Of a DNA stretch of 22,892 nucleotides, positions 13,644 through 20,992 are shown one piece after another. Each line of letters begins with the position of its first letter. Position 1 is the first letter of the stretch. Source of the DNA: Actinomycetota bacterium (GTDB lineage: Bacteria > Actinomycetota > Nitriliruptoria > Nitriliruptorales > JAHWKO01); contig JAHWKO010000029.1 of the NCBI GenBank assembly GCA_019347855.1, positions 1-22,892 on the forward strand, in the 5' to 3' direction. A program made the position numbers and the translations under genes. Below the pieces are notes generated by a model. It saw only the letters and a list, made by a program, of their open reading frames with translations, was not told the DNA's origin and did no database searches.

Positions 13644-14872
13644 GCGACATCCACGACATCGTGCTCGTGGGAGGCGGTCTCGCGTCGGCCAAGGCGGCAG
13701 AGACCCTGCGCGAGGAGGGGTTCAACGGCAGCATCACGCTGATAACGGACGAACCCGAGCGACCTTACGAGCGCCCGCCACTGTCCAAGGGCGTCCTCAC
13801 CGGCCAGGGGTCGCTCGATGACGTGTACGTGCACGGACCCACGTTCCACGATGAGTCCGACGTACGACTGGTGACGTCGGACGCCGCCGTCGAGCTCGAC
13901 CTGGGCGCGGGCCGCGTCCGTACGGCTTCGGGCCGAGACTTCCGGTTCGATCGGGTCCTCCTCGCCACGGGGGCGCGACCGCGACGCCTTCCCCTCGGCG
14001 AGCCCGACCTCGAAGGGATCATGACCCTGCGGACACTGTCGGACAGCCGACGGCTCGCCGAGGAACTCATCCGCGTGGACCACGTCACCGTCGTAGGCGC
14101 CGGCTGGATCGGGTGCGAGGTCGCGGCGGCCGCGAGGACCCTGGGCGCCGAGGTGACGATGGTCGACCCGCTCCAAGTGCCGCTCGAGCGCGTCCTCGGC
14201 CGCCAGGTCGGAGCGATCTTCGCCAAGCTCCACGGGCGCCACGGGGTCGACTTGCGGATGGGGGTCGGGTTCTCCGGAGCGTCGGGACAGGGCCGAGTGG
14301 AACGCGTGACCCTCAGCGATGGACGGACCGTCGACACCGACCTCGTGGTCGTCGGGATCGGGGTCTTGCCGCGAACCGAGCTGGCAGAGCAGGCCGGGCT
14401 CGCCATCGACAACGGGGTGCTCGTCGATGAGACGCTCGTGAGCGCCGATGCGCGGGTGTTCGCCGCGGGGGACGTGGCGAACGCGTGGCATCCGCTGTTC
14501 CGGCGCCCGATCCGTGTCGAGCACTGGGCGAACGCGCTCAACCAGGGGCAGACCGCCGGCCGGAACATGCTGGGGGCCGGCGAGTCGTACGACCGGCTGC
14601 CCTACTTCTACACGGACCAGTACGAGCTCGGCATGGAGTACGTCGGCCATGCGACCGACTGGGACGAGGTCGTCCTGCGGGGTGACCCTGACGCCCTCGA
14701 GTTCATCGCGTTCTGGTTGCTGGAGAGCGGTGTCGGGGCCGCCATGAACGTCAACGTCTGGGACGTCGTCGAGGACCTGAAGGGGCTGATCGCCTCGAGT
14801 GAGGCGGTCGACCACGTCCGCCTCGCCGATCCCGACGTACCGCTCACCGACCTCGTGACACCTGGGCGGTGA
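13640..14872 (+). CDS. NAD(P)H-dependent FAD oxidoreductase, ferredoxin reductase-like
   Basis: A 410-residue flavoprotein of the BphA4/rubredoxin reductase/AIF type that passes electrons from NAD(P)H to a small iron-sulfur partner. The N-terminal FAD site is IVLVGGGLASAKAAETLREEGF, followed by ERPYERPPLSKGVLTG. The NAD site is VTVVGAGWIGCEVAAAARTLGAEVTMVD (about 149-176), and the second FAD contact is VFAAGDVANAWHPLFRRPIRVEHWANALNQGQTAGRNMLG. A C-terminal reductase domain completes it. The ATG at 13640 overlaps the folE stop. No ferredoxin gene lies beside it, so the electron acceptor must be encoded elsewhere. It is the last gene of the operon. Confidence 0.93.
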   Translation: MSDIHDIVLVGGGLASAKAAETLREEGFNGSITLITDEPERPYERPPLSKGVLTGQGSLDDVYVHGPTFHDESDVRLVTSDAAVELDLGAGRVRTASGRDFRFDRVLLATGARPRRLPLGEPDLEGIMTLRTLSDSRRLAEELIRVDHVTVVGAGWIGCEVAAAARTLGAEVTMVDPLQVPLERVLGRQVGAIFAKLHGRHGVDLRMGVGFSGASGQGRVERVTLSDGRTVDTDLVVVGIGVLPRTELAEQAGLAIDNGVLVDETLVSADARVFAAGDVANAWHPLFRRPIRVEHWANALNQGQTAGRNMLGAGESYDRLPYFYTDQYELGMEYVGHATDWDEVVLRGDPDALEFIAFWLLESGVGAAMNVNVWDVVEDLKGLIASSEAVDHVRLADPDVPLTDLVTPGR

Positions 14873-14965
14873 CGTGAGACCGACCGGCCGGTGAGCTGAA
14901 GCGACGTGCGCCATCTCGAGGTCGCGACGAACCCCACGGTAAGCCGACGAGCGGTTACGCCGGCG

Positions 14966-15172
14966 TCACCTGTCAGAAGTGGAGGGCACCAGGATCGGCG
15001 CGGACGGGTCCGACAGGTGTTCAGCCACCTCGCCCCGGTCGTAGCCGCTGAAGAAGACGACGGGGAGGTCCGGGTCGAGCTGGCGCAGTTCGACGATGGC
15101 TTCGTGCCCGGTCATGACGGGCATCATGACGTCCAGGACCCGCGGGCCCGTGGCCGGAGCCCTCCGAGTCCA
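14966..15172 (-). pseudogene. Remnant of a response-regulator receiver domain
   Basis: The minus strand encodes, from about 15142 down to a stop at 14968-14966, a clear C-terminal two thirds of a receiver: VLDVMMPVMTGHEAIVEL, then LRQLDPDLPVVFFSGYDRGEVAEHL and ILVPST. The phospho-acceptor Asp and the MMP that follows are present, as is the Ser in FFSGYD. The N-terminal part with the acidic pair is missing: the frame runs into a TGA at 15175-15173, and the bases upstream do not encode a receiver in any frame. No good start with a ribosome site precedes the homology. The SGYD form is typical of receivers of hybrid kinases. I read this as a decayed gene fragment. An active short protein from the internal ATG pair is unlikely. 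Confidence 0.65.
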
Positions 15173-15237
15173 TCAACGACCCCCAAGCACCACGGACGAC
15201 CCACTCTGTCAGGCGTGTCGCGCAACCGTAGCTGTCA

Positions 15238-16743
15238 TCACGGCGCCGACAGCGGTGACGTTGCGGGACCGCAGAGCACATCGCCGTCGGGCGTGTACCG
15301 AGAGCCGTGGCACGGGCAGTCCCAGCTGGTCTCGGCTTCGTTCCACTGGACGATGCAGCCGAGGTGAGGGCACACGGCCGACCGCTCGGTGACGGCGCCA
15401 TCATCGTCCTTCGTCACCGCCAGGTGCGCGCCGTCGACGAGCACGACACCTGCTCCGCCCGGTGGGATGTCGTCGACCGAGCGGCCGTCCGGGCTGACGC
15501 GGTCTCCGATGAACCGTTCCGCGACGTCGAGGTTGTGCCGCAGGAACCCGCTGGCTGACGCCGTGAGTGTCGTCCGGGTGTTCGACAGCATCTCGGCGTA
15601 GGGGTTGTCCCGCCCGAGCACGACGTCGCTGATGATCGAAGCCGCGACCGTGCCGTTCGTGAGACCCCACTTGTTCAGACCTGTGGCGACGTAGACCTCG
15701 GGTGCCAGCGGGACCTCACCGATCATCGGCAGGAGGTCGACGGGCAGGAAGTCCTGTGCGGACCAGCGGTATGCGGCCGCACCCGCGCCGAGCCGGTCGC
15801 GCGCGAACGCCTCCAGGAGGTCGTTGTGTGCGCCAGTGTCGTGTTCTGCGCCGGTGCGGTGGTCATCCCCGACGACGATCACGTACGCCTGGTCCTCCGT
15901 GTGGTAGTGGCGGATCGACCGTGTGGGCTGCTCTGCCGAGATGTACATCCCGTGGGGGACCTGTCCGTCGATCCTGGCTGCGATGCCGTACGCGGTGGAG
16001 GGTTCGGCGCGGGCGAACTCGAACCCGCGGTCCATGATCGGGATGAGCGTGGCGAGGATGACGTGCTGCGCGGTGATGGTCCCGTGGGGGGTCTCGACGA
16101 CCCGCCCGCGTGAGCTGTCGCTGAGGCTGACGGCCCGCGTCCGCTCGTGCAGGGTCCCGGACAGGGGTCCGGTGAAGGCAGCCGCCAGACCGTGGACGTA
16201 CTTCAGCGCGTGCATCTGCGCCTGGCCCTCGAAGCGCACCGCGCCACGCACGCGGAACGGCAGATCCGTCTCGTCGCTCCACCGCGCGGGGAGGCCGAGC
16301 TGCTGCGCCACCTCGGTCTCGCGCTCGAGGCGAGCGATCTGTCCCTCGTCCTCCGTGTACACGTACGCCTCGGCGGCATCGAGGTCAGCGTCCAAGCCGT
16401 GCCGCTGGACCAGTCCACGGACCGTCCCGATGGCGTCTTCGTTGGCCTGTCCGTACCCGCGGGCGACCTCCTCGCCGTGCTGCTCCACCAGGTCCTGGTA
16501 GATGACCCCGTGCTGCGACGTCACCTTGCCCGTCGTGCCGCCGGTCGTCCCGGACCCGACGCTCCGCGCCTCGATCACGGTCACGTGCGCGTCGGCCTCC
16601 GCGAGGAGCACCCCGCAGGTCAGTCCGGTGACGCCCGCACCGACGACCAGGACGTCCGTCTCGATGTCACCCGTGAGGTGGTCGTACGGCGGCCCCACGG
16701 CCGTTGCCTGCCAGATCGAGTCCCGCTCCGCGCCGTCCTGCAT
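15238..16743 (-). CDS. FAD-dependent oxidoreductase with C-terminal Rieske [2Fe-2S] domain
   Basis: A DAO-type flavoprotein of 501 residues joined to a Rieske domain. The dinucleotide motif [29 protein letters not shown] lies near the N-terminus, and [24 protein letters not shown] is the second FAD contact. The Rieske ligands are Cys458 and His460 (CPHLGC) and Cys476 and His479 (CPCHGS), with the disulfide pair Cys463/Cys478. The fusion is a known actinobacterial and bacillary type whose substrate is mostly unassigned. I prefer ATG at 16743 because AGGA lies five bases upstream; ATG 16749 and GTG 16776 are in-frame alternatives. No signal peptide is seen. It precedes the receiver remnant on the same strand, and 165 bp separate it from the DUF1801 stop. 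Confidence 0.9.
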   Translation of the reverse strand: MQDGAERDSIWQATAVGPPYDHLTGDIETDVLVVGAGVTGLTCGVLLAEADAHVTVIEARSVGSGTTGGTTGKVTSQHGVIYQDLVEQHGEEVARGYGQANEDAIGTVRGLVQRHGLDADLDAAEAYVYTEDEGQIARLERETEVAQQLGLPARWSDETDLPFRVRGAVRFEGQAQMHALKYVHGLAAAFTGPLSGTLHERTRAVSLSDSSRGRVVETPHGTITAQHVILATLIPIMDRGFEFARAEPSTAYGIAARIDGQVPHGMYISAEQPTRSIRHYHTEDQAYVIVVGDDHRTGAEHDTGAHNDLLEAFARDRLGAGAAAYRWSAQDFLPVDLLPMIGEVPLAPEVYVATGLNKWGLTNGTVAASIISDVVLGRDNPYAEMLSNTRTTLTASASGFLRHNLDVAERFIGDRVSPDGRSVDDIPPGGAGVVLVDGAHLAVTKDDDGAVTERSAVCPHLGCIVQWNEAETSWDCPCHGSRYTPDGDVLCGPATSPLSAP

Positions 16744-16908
16744 CGTCATCCTCGTTCCACTCTCGCCGTCGCTCACATCAGATCGCTGCGTCCGCGCCCG
16801 CGGGTCGACGGTTCCGGCGACGTCGCTGAGCGGCCTCCACCTTGACCCACGAGCCGGGGGCGGGCGCGACGCCTATGCCGACGAACGGACGCGGACCAGC
16901 GGCTCGGT

Positions 16909-17289
16909 CTAACCCTCGTTCAGGGCGACTGCGGCGCGAACGAGGGACGCGAAGGCGGTCTCGTCGATCTCGTCTCCCTCGTACAGGTCGATGGCGCGCC
17001 TCGTGTTGCCTTCGAGGCTGGCGTTGAACAGTCCTGCTGGATCCTCCAGAGCGGCTCCCTTGGCGAACGTGATCTTCACCTTGTCCTTGTAGGTCTCGCC
17101 GGTGCAGATCATCCCGTCGTGGGACCACACCGGGACGCCTCTCCACTTCCACTCCTCGACGACGTCGGGATCCGCCTGCCTGATCAGACCGCGGATCCGG
17201 GAGAGCATCTCGCCCTGCCAGTCGGGTAGCTCCTCGATCCTCGCGTCGATGAGCTTCGACGCGGACTCGGGCTCGTCCTTGCTCGACAT
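16909..17289 (-). CDS. DUF1801 domain protein
   Basis: A 126-residue protein with the DUF1801 pattern: an N-terminal helix (SASKLIDARIEELPDWQGEMLSRIRGLIRQADPDVVEEWKWRGVPVWSHDGMICTGETYKDKVKITFAKGAALEDPAGLFNAS) followed by an acidic C-terminal helix. EEWKW.GVPVW, the MICTG strand and VKITFAKGAAL are the family core. Some members (YdhG/Fra-like) have been linked to iron handling, but the function is not settled. The start is ATG at 17289 with GGAGG seven bases upstream. It is divergent from the selenoprotein operon with 111 bp between the starts. Confidence 0.85.
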   Translation of the reverse strand: MSSKDEPESASKLIDARIEELPDWQGEMLSRIRGLIRQADPDVVEEWKWRGVPVWSHDGMICTGETYKDKVKITFAKGAALEDPAGLFNASLEGNTRRAIDLYEGDEIDETAFASLVRAAVALNEG

Positions 17290-17343
17290 GGCCAGACCTC
17301 CACAGCGGGGCGGTGGTTCCCCGTGGGATCAGGCTAGGCCCGC

Positions 17344-17374
17344 TTGACCTTCCAGCTGCTGGAGCCTTTACCGT
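17344..17374 (+). promoter_or_regulatory. MerR/CueR-type metal-responsive promoter and operator
   Basis: TTGACC (17344-17349) and TACCGT (17369-17374) are separated by 19 bp instead of 17, the over-long spacer characteristic of promoters twisted open by MerR-family activators. The spacer carries a dyad, TCCAGCTGCTGGA (17351-17363), within ACCTTCCAG...CTGGAGCC. This resembles the CueR/HmrR operators of copper-efflux genes, which begin TTGACCTTCC. Transcription would start near 17381, just ahead of the GAGGAGC ribosome site and the GTG at 17401. The regulator itself is not in the window. Confidence 0.7.
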
Positions 17375-17400
17375 CGAGGCCCCGCAGAGGAGCTCCAGCT

Positions 17401-18480
17401 GTGGAACGTCGGACCTACGCCATCGAGTCCATCCACTGCGAGGGTTGTGAGCGGGCGATCCGCCAGGTCGTGGGGGACCTCGACGGGGTCTCCGAGGTCA
17501 AGCCGGATGCGCGCTCGAACACGACCGAGGTCGTCTTCGATCCGAACGTGGTCAGCGAGAACGATGTCATCTCCGCCTTCGGCGATGCCGGCTTCCCCGT
17601 GATGACCGCGGACGCGCACGACGACGGACGTGGGAGCCGAGGTGCCGGGCGGTACGCCCTGCTGGCCGTGGGTGTGCTGGCCGTCGCGCTCGCCGGGTAC
17701 CTGGGGTACGTCCTGTACCCGCGGTTCGACCTACCGGCGGTCGAGGGTGTCGCGGTCCTGGGTCTGGCAGCGGCGGCAGGGGTCGCGTCGTTCTTCTCGC
17801 CGTGCTCGTTCCCGCTTCTGCTGGCGATCCTCGGCCGGCAGGCGGCGGCACGGTCAGACGGGGAGGGCACGTCCGCCGCGCCTCTGGTGTTCGGTGGGGC
17901 GTTGGCGGCCGGCGCCGGGACGTTCCTCCTGATCGCCGGTCTGGTGATCGCCGCGGGCGGCGGGACGCTGTTCGCGCAGGTGACGTTCGCGAGCACGGCA
18001 GGGATCACCATCCGTGCCGTCGTCGGGGTGGTCCTCGTGCTGCTCGGGCTGGTCCAACTCGGGGTGCTGCCGTCGCCGTTCCATGCCGTCGAGGAGAGGG
18101 TCCGGCCGCTGCTGCGGCGGCAGGCGCAGCTGCGCAGGGAACGCCCGGTGGTGGGGTTCGCTGCGTTCGGGTTCGGCTACGTCCTCGCCGGCTTCGGGTG
18201 AACGGGACCGATCCTGGCCGGTCTGGCCAGCTACACCTTCACGGTCGGCGGGTTCTGGGTCGCGTTCGTGGCGTTCGTCGTCGCCGCGGTGACGATCGCG
18301 GCGTGCGTGTTCGCGGCCGCGTTCACGGTCGCCCGGGCCGAGCAGACGACGGTGGAGTCGATCGAAGCCCGCGCCCCGCAGGTCAAGCGCTGGACCGCCT
18401 GGGTCGTGATCACCGTCGGGTTGTGGTTCCTGGTGCTGGCCATCTTCGCCGACCGCTTCGCTGATGTCTTCCCGGTGTGA
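17401..18480 (+). CDS. HMA domain-CcdA/DsbD-type membrane protein, probable selenoprotein (UGA = Sec267)
   Basis: A 359-residue protein if the in-frame TGA at 18199-18201 is read through. Residues 1-68 are a heavy-metal-associated domain with the metal pair Cys13/Cys16 in IHCEGCE. A transmembrane helix follows (about 80-105), then a CcdA-type core. Its first catalytic motif is FFSPCSFPLLLAIL (Cys135, C-x-x-P). The second is AGFG-UGA-TGPILAGL, where the UGA falls exactly at the second catalytic cysteine before x-x-P. The frame then continues for 92 residues with two or three more helices and ends at TGA 18480. CcdA/DsbD proteins carry electrons across the membrane through this pair, so Sec would replace the outgoing or incoming thiol. 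The start is GTG at 17401 behind GAGGAGC. The promoter looks MerR-controlled. Alternative: a simple Cys-to-stop mutation, argued against by the hairpin after the UGA. Confidence 0.8.
18199..18230 (+). promoter_or_regulatory. Bacterial SECIS-like element: UGA plus adjacent hairpin
   Basis: Counting the T of the TGA as 1, bases 16-21 (CTGGCC, 18214-18219) pair perfectly with bases 27-32 (GGCCAG, 18225-18230) around the loop GGTCT (22-26). In the E. coli fdhF SECIS the SelB-contacting loop is also GGUCU and starts at the same position 22, with the key G23 and U24. A U at position 17, the second SelB contact, is also present here, although it can pair with A31. The hairpin lies wholly inside codons Leu-Ala-Gly-Leu-Ala of the CcdA core. 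Confidence 0.75.
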
Positions 18481-18532
18481 GGACGGTCTACCCTGGCCGA
18501 CAGCTCGCTCGCCGATCGCCATCCGAGGTTCC

Positions 18533-19390
18533 GTGCGCTCCCGCGTGTTCGTCGCTGCCGTCGTTCTCATGCTGGTTCCCGCCTGCTCGTCCGCGACAAC
18601 GGGGACCGGTGACTCCGCCGAGGGCAACCTCCCCGTCAGCGACCACGTGCACGCACTGCGGGCGGCCGACGACGGTGCGCTCTTACTCGGACTGCACGGT
18701 GCGCTTTGGCGGAGCCCGGACGGCGTCAACTGGCGAGAGTTGGGCCTGGAGGGGCAGGACGCGATGGCGCTGGGCGTCGCAGCCGAAGGTCAGCCGTTGC
18801 TCGTGGGCGGGCACGACGTGCTGGCCCGGTCGACCGACACGGGCGAGACCTTCGAGATGCTCAACCCGTCGGATCTGCCGTCGCTCGACATCCACGCGTT
18901 GGCTCAGGCTCCCGGCGAACCCCGGACCGTGTACGCCTACGTGGTGGGCCACGGCATCTACCGCAGCGGCGATGCGGGCGAGACCTGGGCGCCCGCAGCA
19001 CCCGTCGGCGAGCGGTTGCCGGGCGACCTCGTCGCGATGGCCGTCGACCCCAACGATCCGCAGATCGTGTTGGTCGGGAGTGGCGGGCACGGCGTCTTCC
19101 GATCGACGGACGGTGCGGCGAGCTTCACCCGGAGCACGGACTGGGGCACGCTCGGCTTGGCGTTCGGCGCCGACGGGACGGTGCTCGCTGCCACCTACCA
19201 GGGGGTAGACGTGTCGGAGGACGGGGGGAGGTCGTGGGACAACGTCGCGGGAACCGACGGGTTCGATGGACAGCCGCTCGCGGTCGCGCTCGGGCCGGAC
19301 GGGGCGTGGTGGGTGCTGACCGAGGAGCCGCGGGTGCTGTACCGCGGCTCTGACGAGGATGGCGGGTTCGAGGAGGTGGCACGTGCCTGA
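18533..19390 (+). CDS. BNR/sialidase-repeat lipoprotein
   Basis: A 285-residue secreted lipoprotein with a beta-propeller built from Asp-box repeats. The lipobox is LVPAC (Cys18) after the hydrophobic run VFVAAVVLML. Five repeats carry the S-x-D-x-G-x-x-[WF] signature: RSPDGVNWREL, RSTDTGETFEML, RSGDAGETWAP, RSTDGAASFTRS and SEDGGRSWDNV. Proteins of this kind are often labelled glycosyl hydrolase or photosystem-stability-like, but no catalytic residues of sialidases are evident, so a binding or scaffold role is more likely. I chose GTG at 18533 because it places the signal peptide correctly and GAGG lies four bases upstream. It begins 52 bp after the selenoprotein stop, and its own stop overlaps the next start, so it belongs to the operon. 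Confidence 0.85.
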   Translation: MRSRVFVAAVVLMLVPACSSATTGTGDSAEGNLPVSDHVHALRAADDGALLLGLHGALWRSPDGVNWRELGLEGQDAMALGVAAEGQPLLVGGHDVLARSTDTGETFEMLNPSDLPSLDIHALAQAPGEPRTVYAYVVGHGIYRSGDAGETWAPAAPVGERLPGDLVAMAVDPNDPQIVLVGSGGHGVFRSTDGAASFTRSTDWGTLGLAFGADGTVLAATYQGVDVSEDGGRSWDNVAGTDGFDGQPLAVALGPDGAWWVLTEEPRVLYRGSDEDGGFEEVARA

Positions 19391-20399
19391 CCGATCCCGC
19401 CTTCTGGCCGTCTTCTCGGTCCTGGGCGTGCTGGTTGCGTCCTGCGCGTCTGCGAACGGTGCGTCAGAGGCGAGCGTCGGTGCGACGACCGAGGACCGCG
19501 GGTTGGCGGTCGTCGTCGCGTCCTTCGACGTCGCGGTCGGCGATGACCAGCGGCTCCTCGTCGGGGTGTTCACCCCCGATCGCCAGATCGTCGGTGGTGG
19601 CGAGGTCCAGATGCGGTTCACACCGCCAGGTGGAGCGACGGGTACGGAGTCTGTCCGCGAGGTGACCGGACGGTTCCTACCCGTCCCCGGGAGCGGCACC
19701 CCGGCCGACCTGCAGACCCCCGTCGTCCTGGGGGAACCAGCATCGCACGAGCACGCCCCCGGTGAGGCGTCATCGCCCCACGACCACGGCGAACCGGACG
19801 CCGCCGGGGTCTACCAGACCCGGATCGACCTCGACCGTGCCGGGATCTGGCAGGTCACGGTGACCGCGACGCTCGACGGCACGACCCGCAGCGGAACCGC
19901 CGCCTTCCAGGTCTCCGACACCCACCAGGTACCGGCGGTCGGCGAACCGGCACCGGCGGTATCCACCCCGACGCTCGACAGCGATCTGCCGCCCGCGGCG
20001 ATCGACAGCCGAGCGGCGGCGGAAGGACGGGTACCCGACGAGATCCTGCACACCGTGGACCTGGCCGACGCCCTCGCGTCGGGACGTCCCGCTGTCCTGG
20101 TGTTCGCGACCCCGACCTACTGCGCTTCGAGGTTCTGCGGTCCGATCACCGACACCGTCGAGCAGCTCGCGCACCGCTACCGCGACCGAGCCGCGTTCGT
20201 GCACGTCGAGATCTGGCGCGACATCGACGACGGTCGGATGAACGACGCCGTGGAGCCGTGGATCGCGACCGACGACGGCGGCAGCGAACCGTGGGTGTTC
20301 CTCGTGGGAACCGACGGGACCATCACCGCACGCTGGGACAACGTGCTCGACGAGGCCGAGCTCGTCGCGCTCCTCGAAGCCCTGCCGCGGGCACCATGA
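19383..20399 (+). CDS. Lipoprotein with C-terminal thioredoxin-like domain (C-x4-C)
   Basis: A 338-residue lipoprotein. The lipobox LVASC (Cys21) follows the signal run LLAVFSVLGV. Residues 35-180 look like an immunoglobulin-type domain ending in GIWQVTVTATLDGTTRSGTAAFQV, interrupted by a histidine-rich loop (SHEHAPGEASSPHDHGE) that could bind metal. The C-terminal domain is thioredoxin-like: GRPAVLVFATPTYCASRFCGPITDTVEQLAHRY with Cys247 and Cys252, then FVHVEIW and EPWVFLVGTDGTITARWDN. The C-x4-C spacing differs from CxxC thioredoxins and from the CxxxC of Sco copper chaperones. The GTG start at 19383 overlaps the previous stop by eight bases, and its stop overlaps the cytochrome start. It is a natural extracytoplasmic partner for the upstream CcdA-type protein. 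Confidence 0.88.
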   Translation: MPDRSRLLAVFSVLGVLVASCASANGASEASVGATTEDRGLAVVVASFDVAVGDDQRLLVGVFTPDRQIVGGGEVQMRFTPPGGATGTESVREVTGRFLPVPGSGTPADLQTPVVLGEPASHEHAPGEASSPHDHGEPDAAGVYQTRIDLDRAGIWQVTVTATLDGTTRSGTAAFQVSDTHQVPAVGEPAPAVSTPTLDSDLPPAAIDSRAAAEGRVPDEILHTVDLADALASGRPAVLVFATPTYCASRFCGPITDTVEQLAHRYRDRAAFVHVEIWRDIDDGRMNDAVEPWIATDDGGSEPWVFLVGTDGTITARWDNVLDEAELVALLEALPRAP

Positions 20400-20983
20400 C
20401 CGCGCGACCCGCACTCCTGCTCATCCTCATGGCCGCTTCGGTCATCACGGTCATGGCACCGGCTTCCGCCACCCAGGACGCCGGTGTGGATGCCGGCCGG
20501 CAGATCTTCGAGTCGAACTGCGCCATGTGCCACGGCTCCGACGCCAGCGGGATGATGGGCATGCACCCCTCCCTGCGCGGCGCCGTGGAGCGCCTCACGC
20601 GAGAAGGCGTGGAGGTGACCGTGCGGAACGGTCGGGACACCAACCCGCCGATGCCACCGTTCGAAGGACATCTCACCGACCGTGAGATCGAGCAGGTCAT
20701 CGCCTACATCGACTCGCTCCCACCGGGTCCGCGTAACTTCGGTCCCGACACCGACGGAGGCGGGATGATGGACGGCATGATGGGCGGGTGGATGTGGATC
20801 TTGCCCGCCCTGGTCCTGATCGTGATCGCCCTGGCTGTGCTCGCGATCGTCCGCCGCTCGAACGACGGACGGACCACGAACACGGATGATCGCTCTCCCC
20901 GCGAGGTGCTGGACCAGCGGTACGCCGCCGGGGAGATCGACCGTGACGAGTACCTCCAGCGTCGGGACGACCTAGAGGGGTGA
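20396..20983 (+). CDS. Membrane-anchored c-type cytochrome with SHOCT tail
   Basis: A 195-residue monoheme cytochrome c. A signal peptide (LLLILMAASVITVMAPASA) leads to the heme motif CAMCH (Cys42, Cys45, His46) and the class I segment PPMPPFEGHLTDREIEQVIAYIDSLP, whose methionine is the likely second heme ligand. A methionine- and glycine-rich linker (GGGMMDGMMGGWMW), able to bind copper, precedes one transmembrane helix (ILPALVLIVIALAVLAIV). The cytoplasmic tail is a SHOCT motif (SPREVLDQRYAAGEIDRDEYLQRRDDL), usual in actinobacterial membrane proteins. The ATG at 20396 overlaps the previous stop (ATGA). It is the last gene of the operon and may accept or deliver electrons in the same extracytoplasmic pathway. 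Confidence 0.92.
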   Translation: MTARPALLLILMAASVITVMAPASATQDAGVDAGRQIFESNCAMCHGSDASGMMGMHPSLRGAVERLTREGVEVTVRNGRDTNPPMPPFEGHLTDREIEQVIAYIDSLPPGPRNFGPDTDGGGMMDGMMGGWMWILPALVLIVIALAVLAIVRRSNDGRTTNTDDRSPREVLDQRYAAGEIDRDEYLQRRDDLEG

Positions 20984-20992
20984 CGAGGTCCG

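Noticed and set aside
14883..14892. ACCGGCCGGT palindrome as terminator of the reductase operon
   Set aside because: Without a loop and with no T-run, it is the kind of short palindrome expected by chance at this base composition.
16744..16908. A gene or operator between the Rieske flavoprotein and the DUF1801 gene
   Set aside because: The 165 bp contain no frame with a start signal and no clear repeat; a TTGACC followed by TATGCC has a 26-bp spacer, too long for a promoter.
17401..18201. Reading the HMA-CcdA gene as a pseudogene truncated by a nonsense codon
   Set aside because: The frame stays intact and membrane-like for 92 codons after the TGA, the stop replaces the expected catalytic Cys precisely, and an fdhF-like hairpin is in register. 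Random decay would not be expected to give all three.
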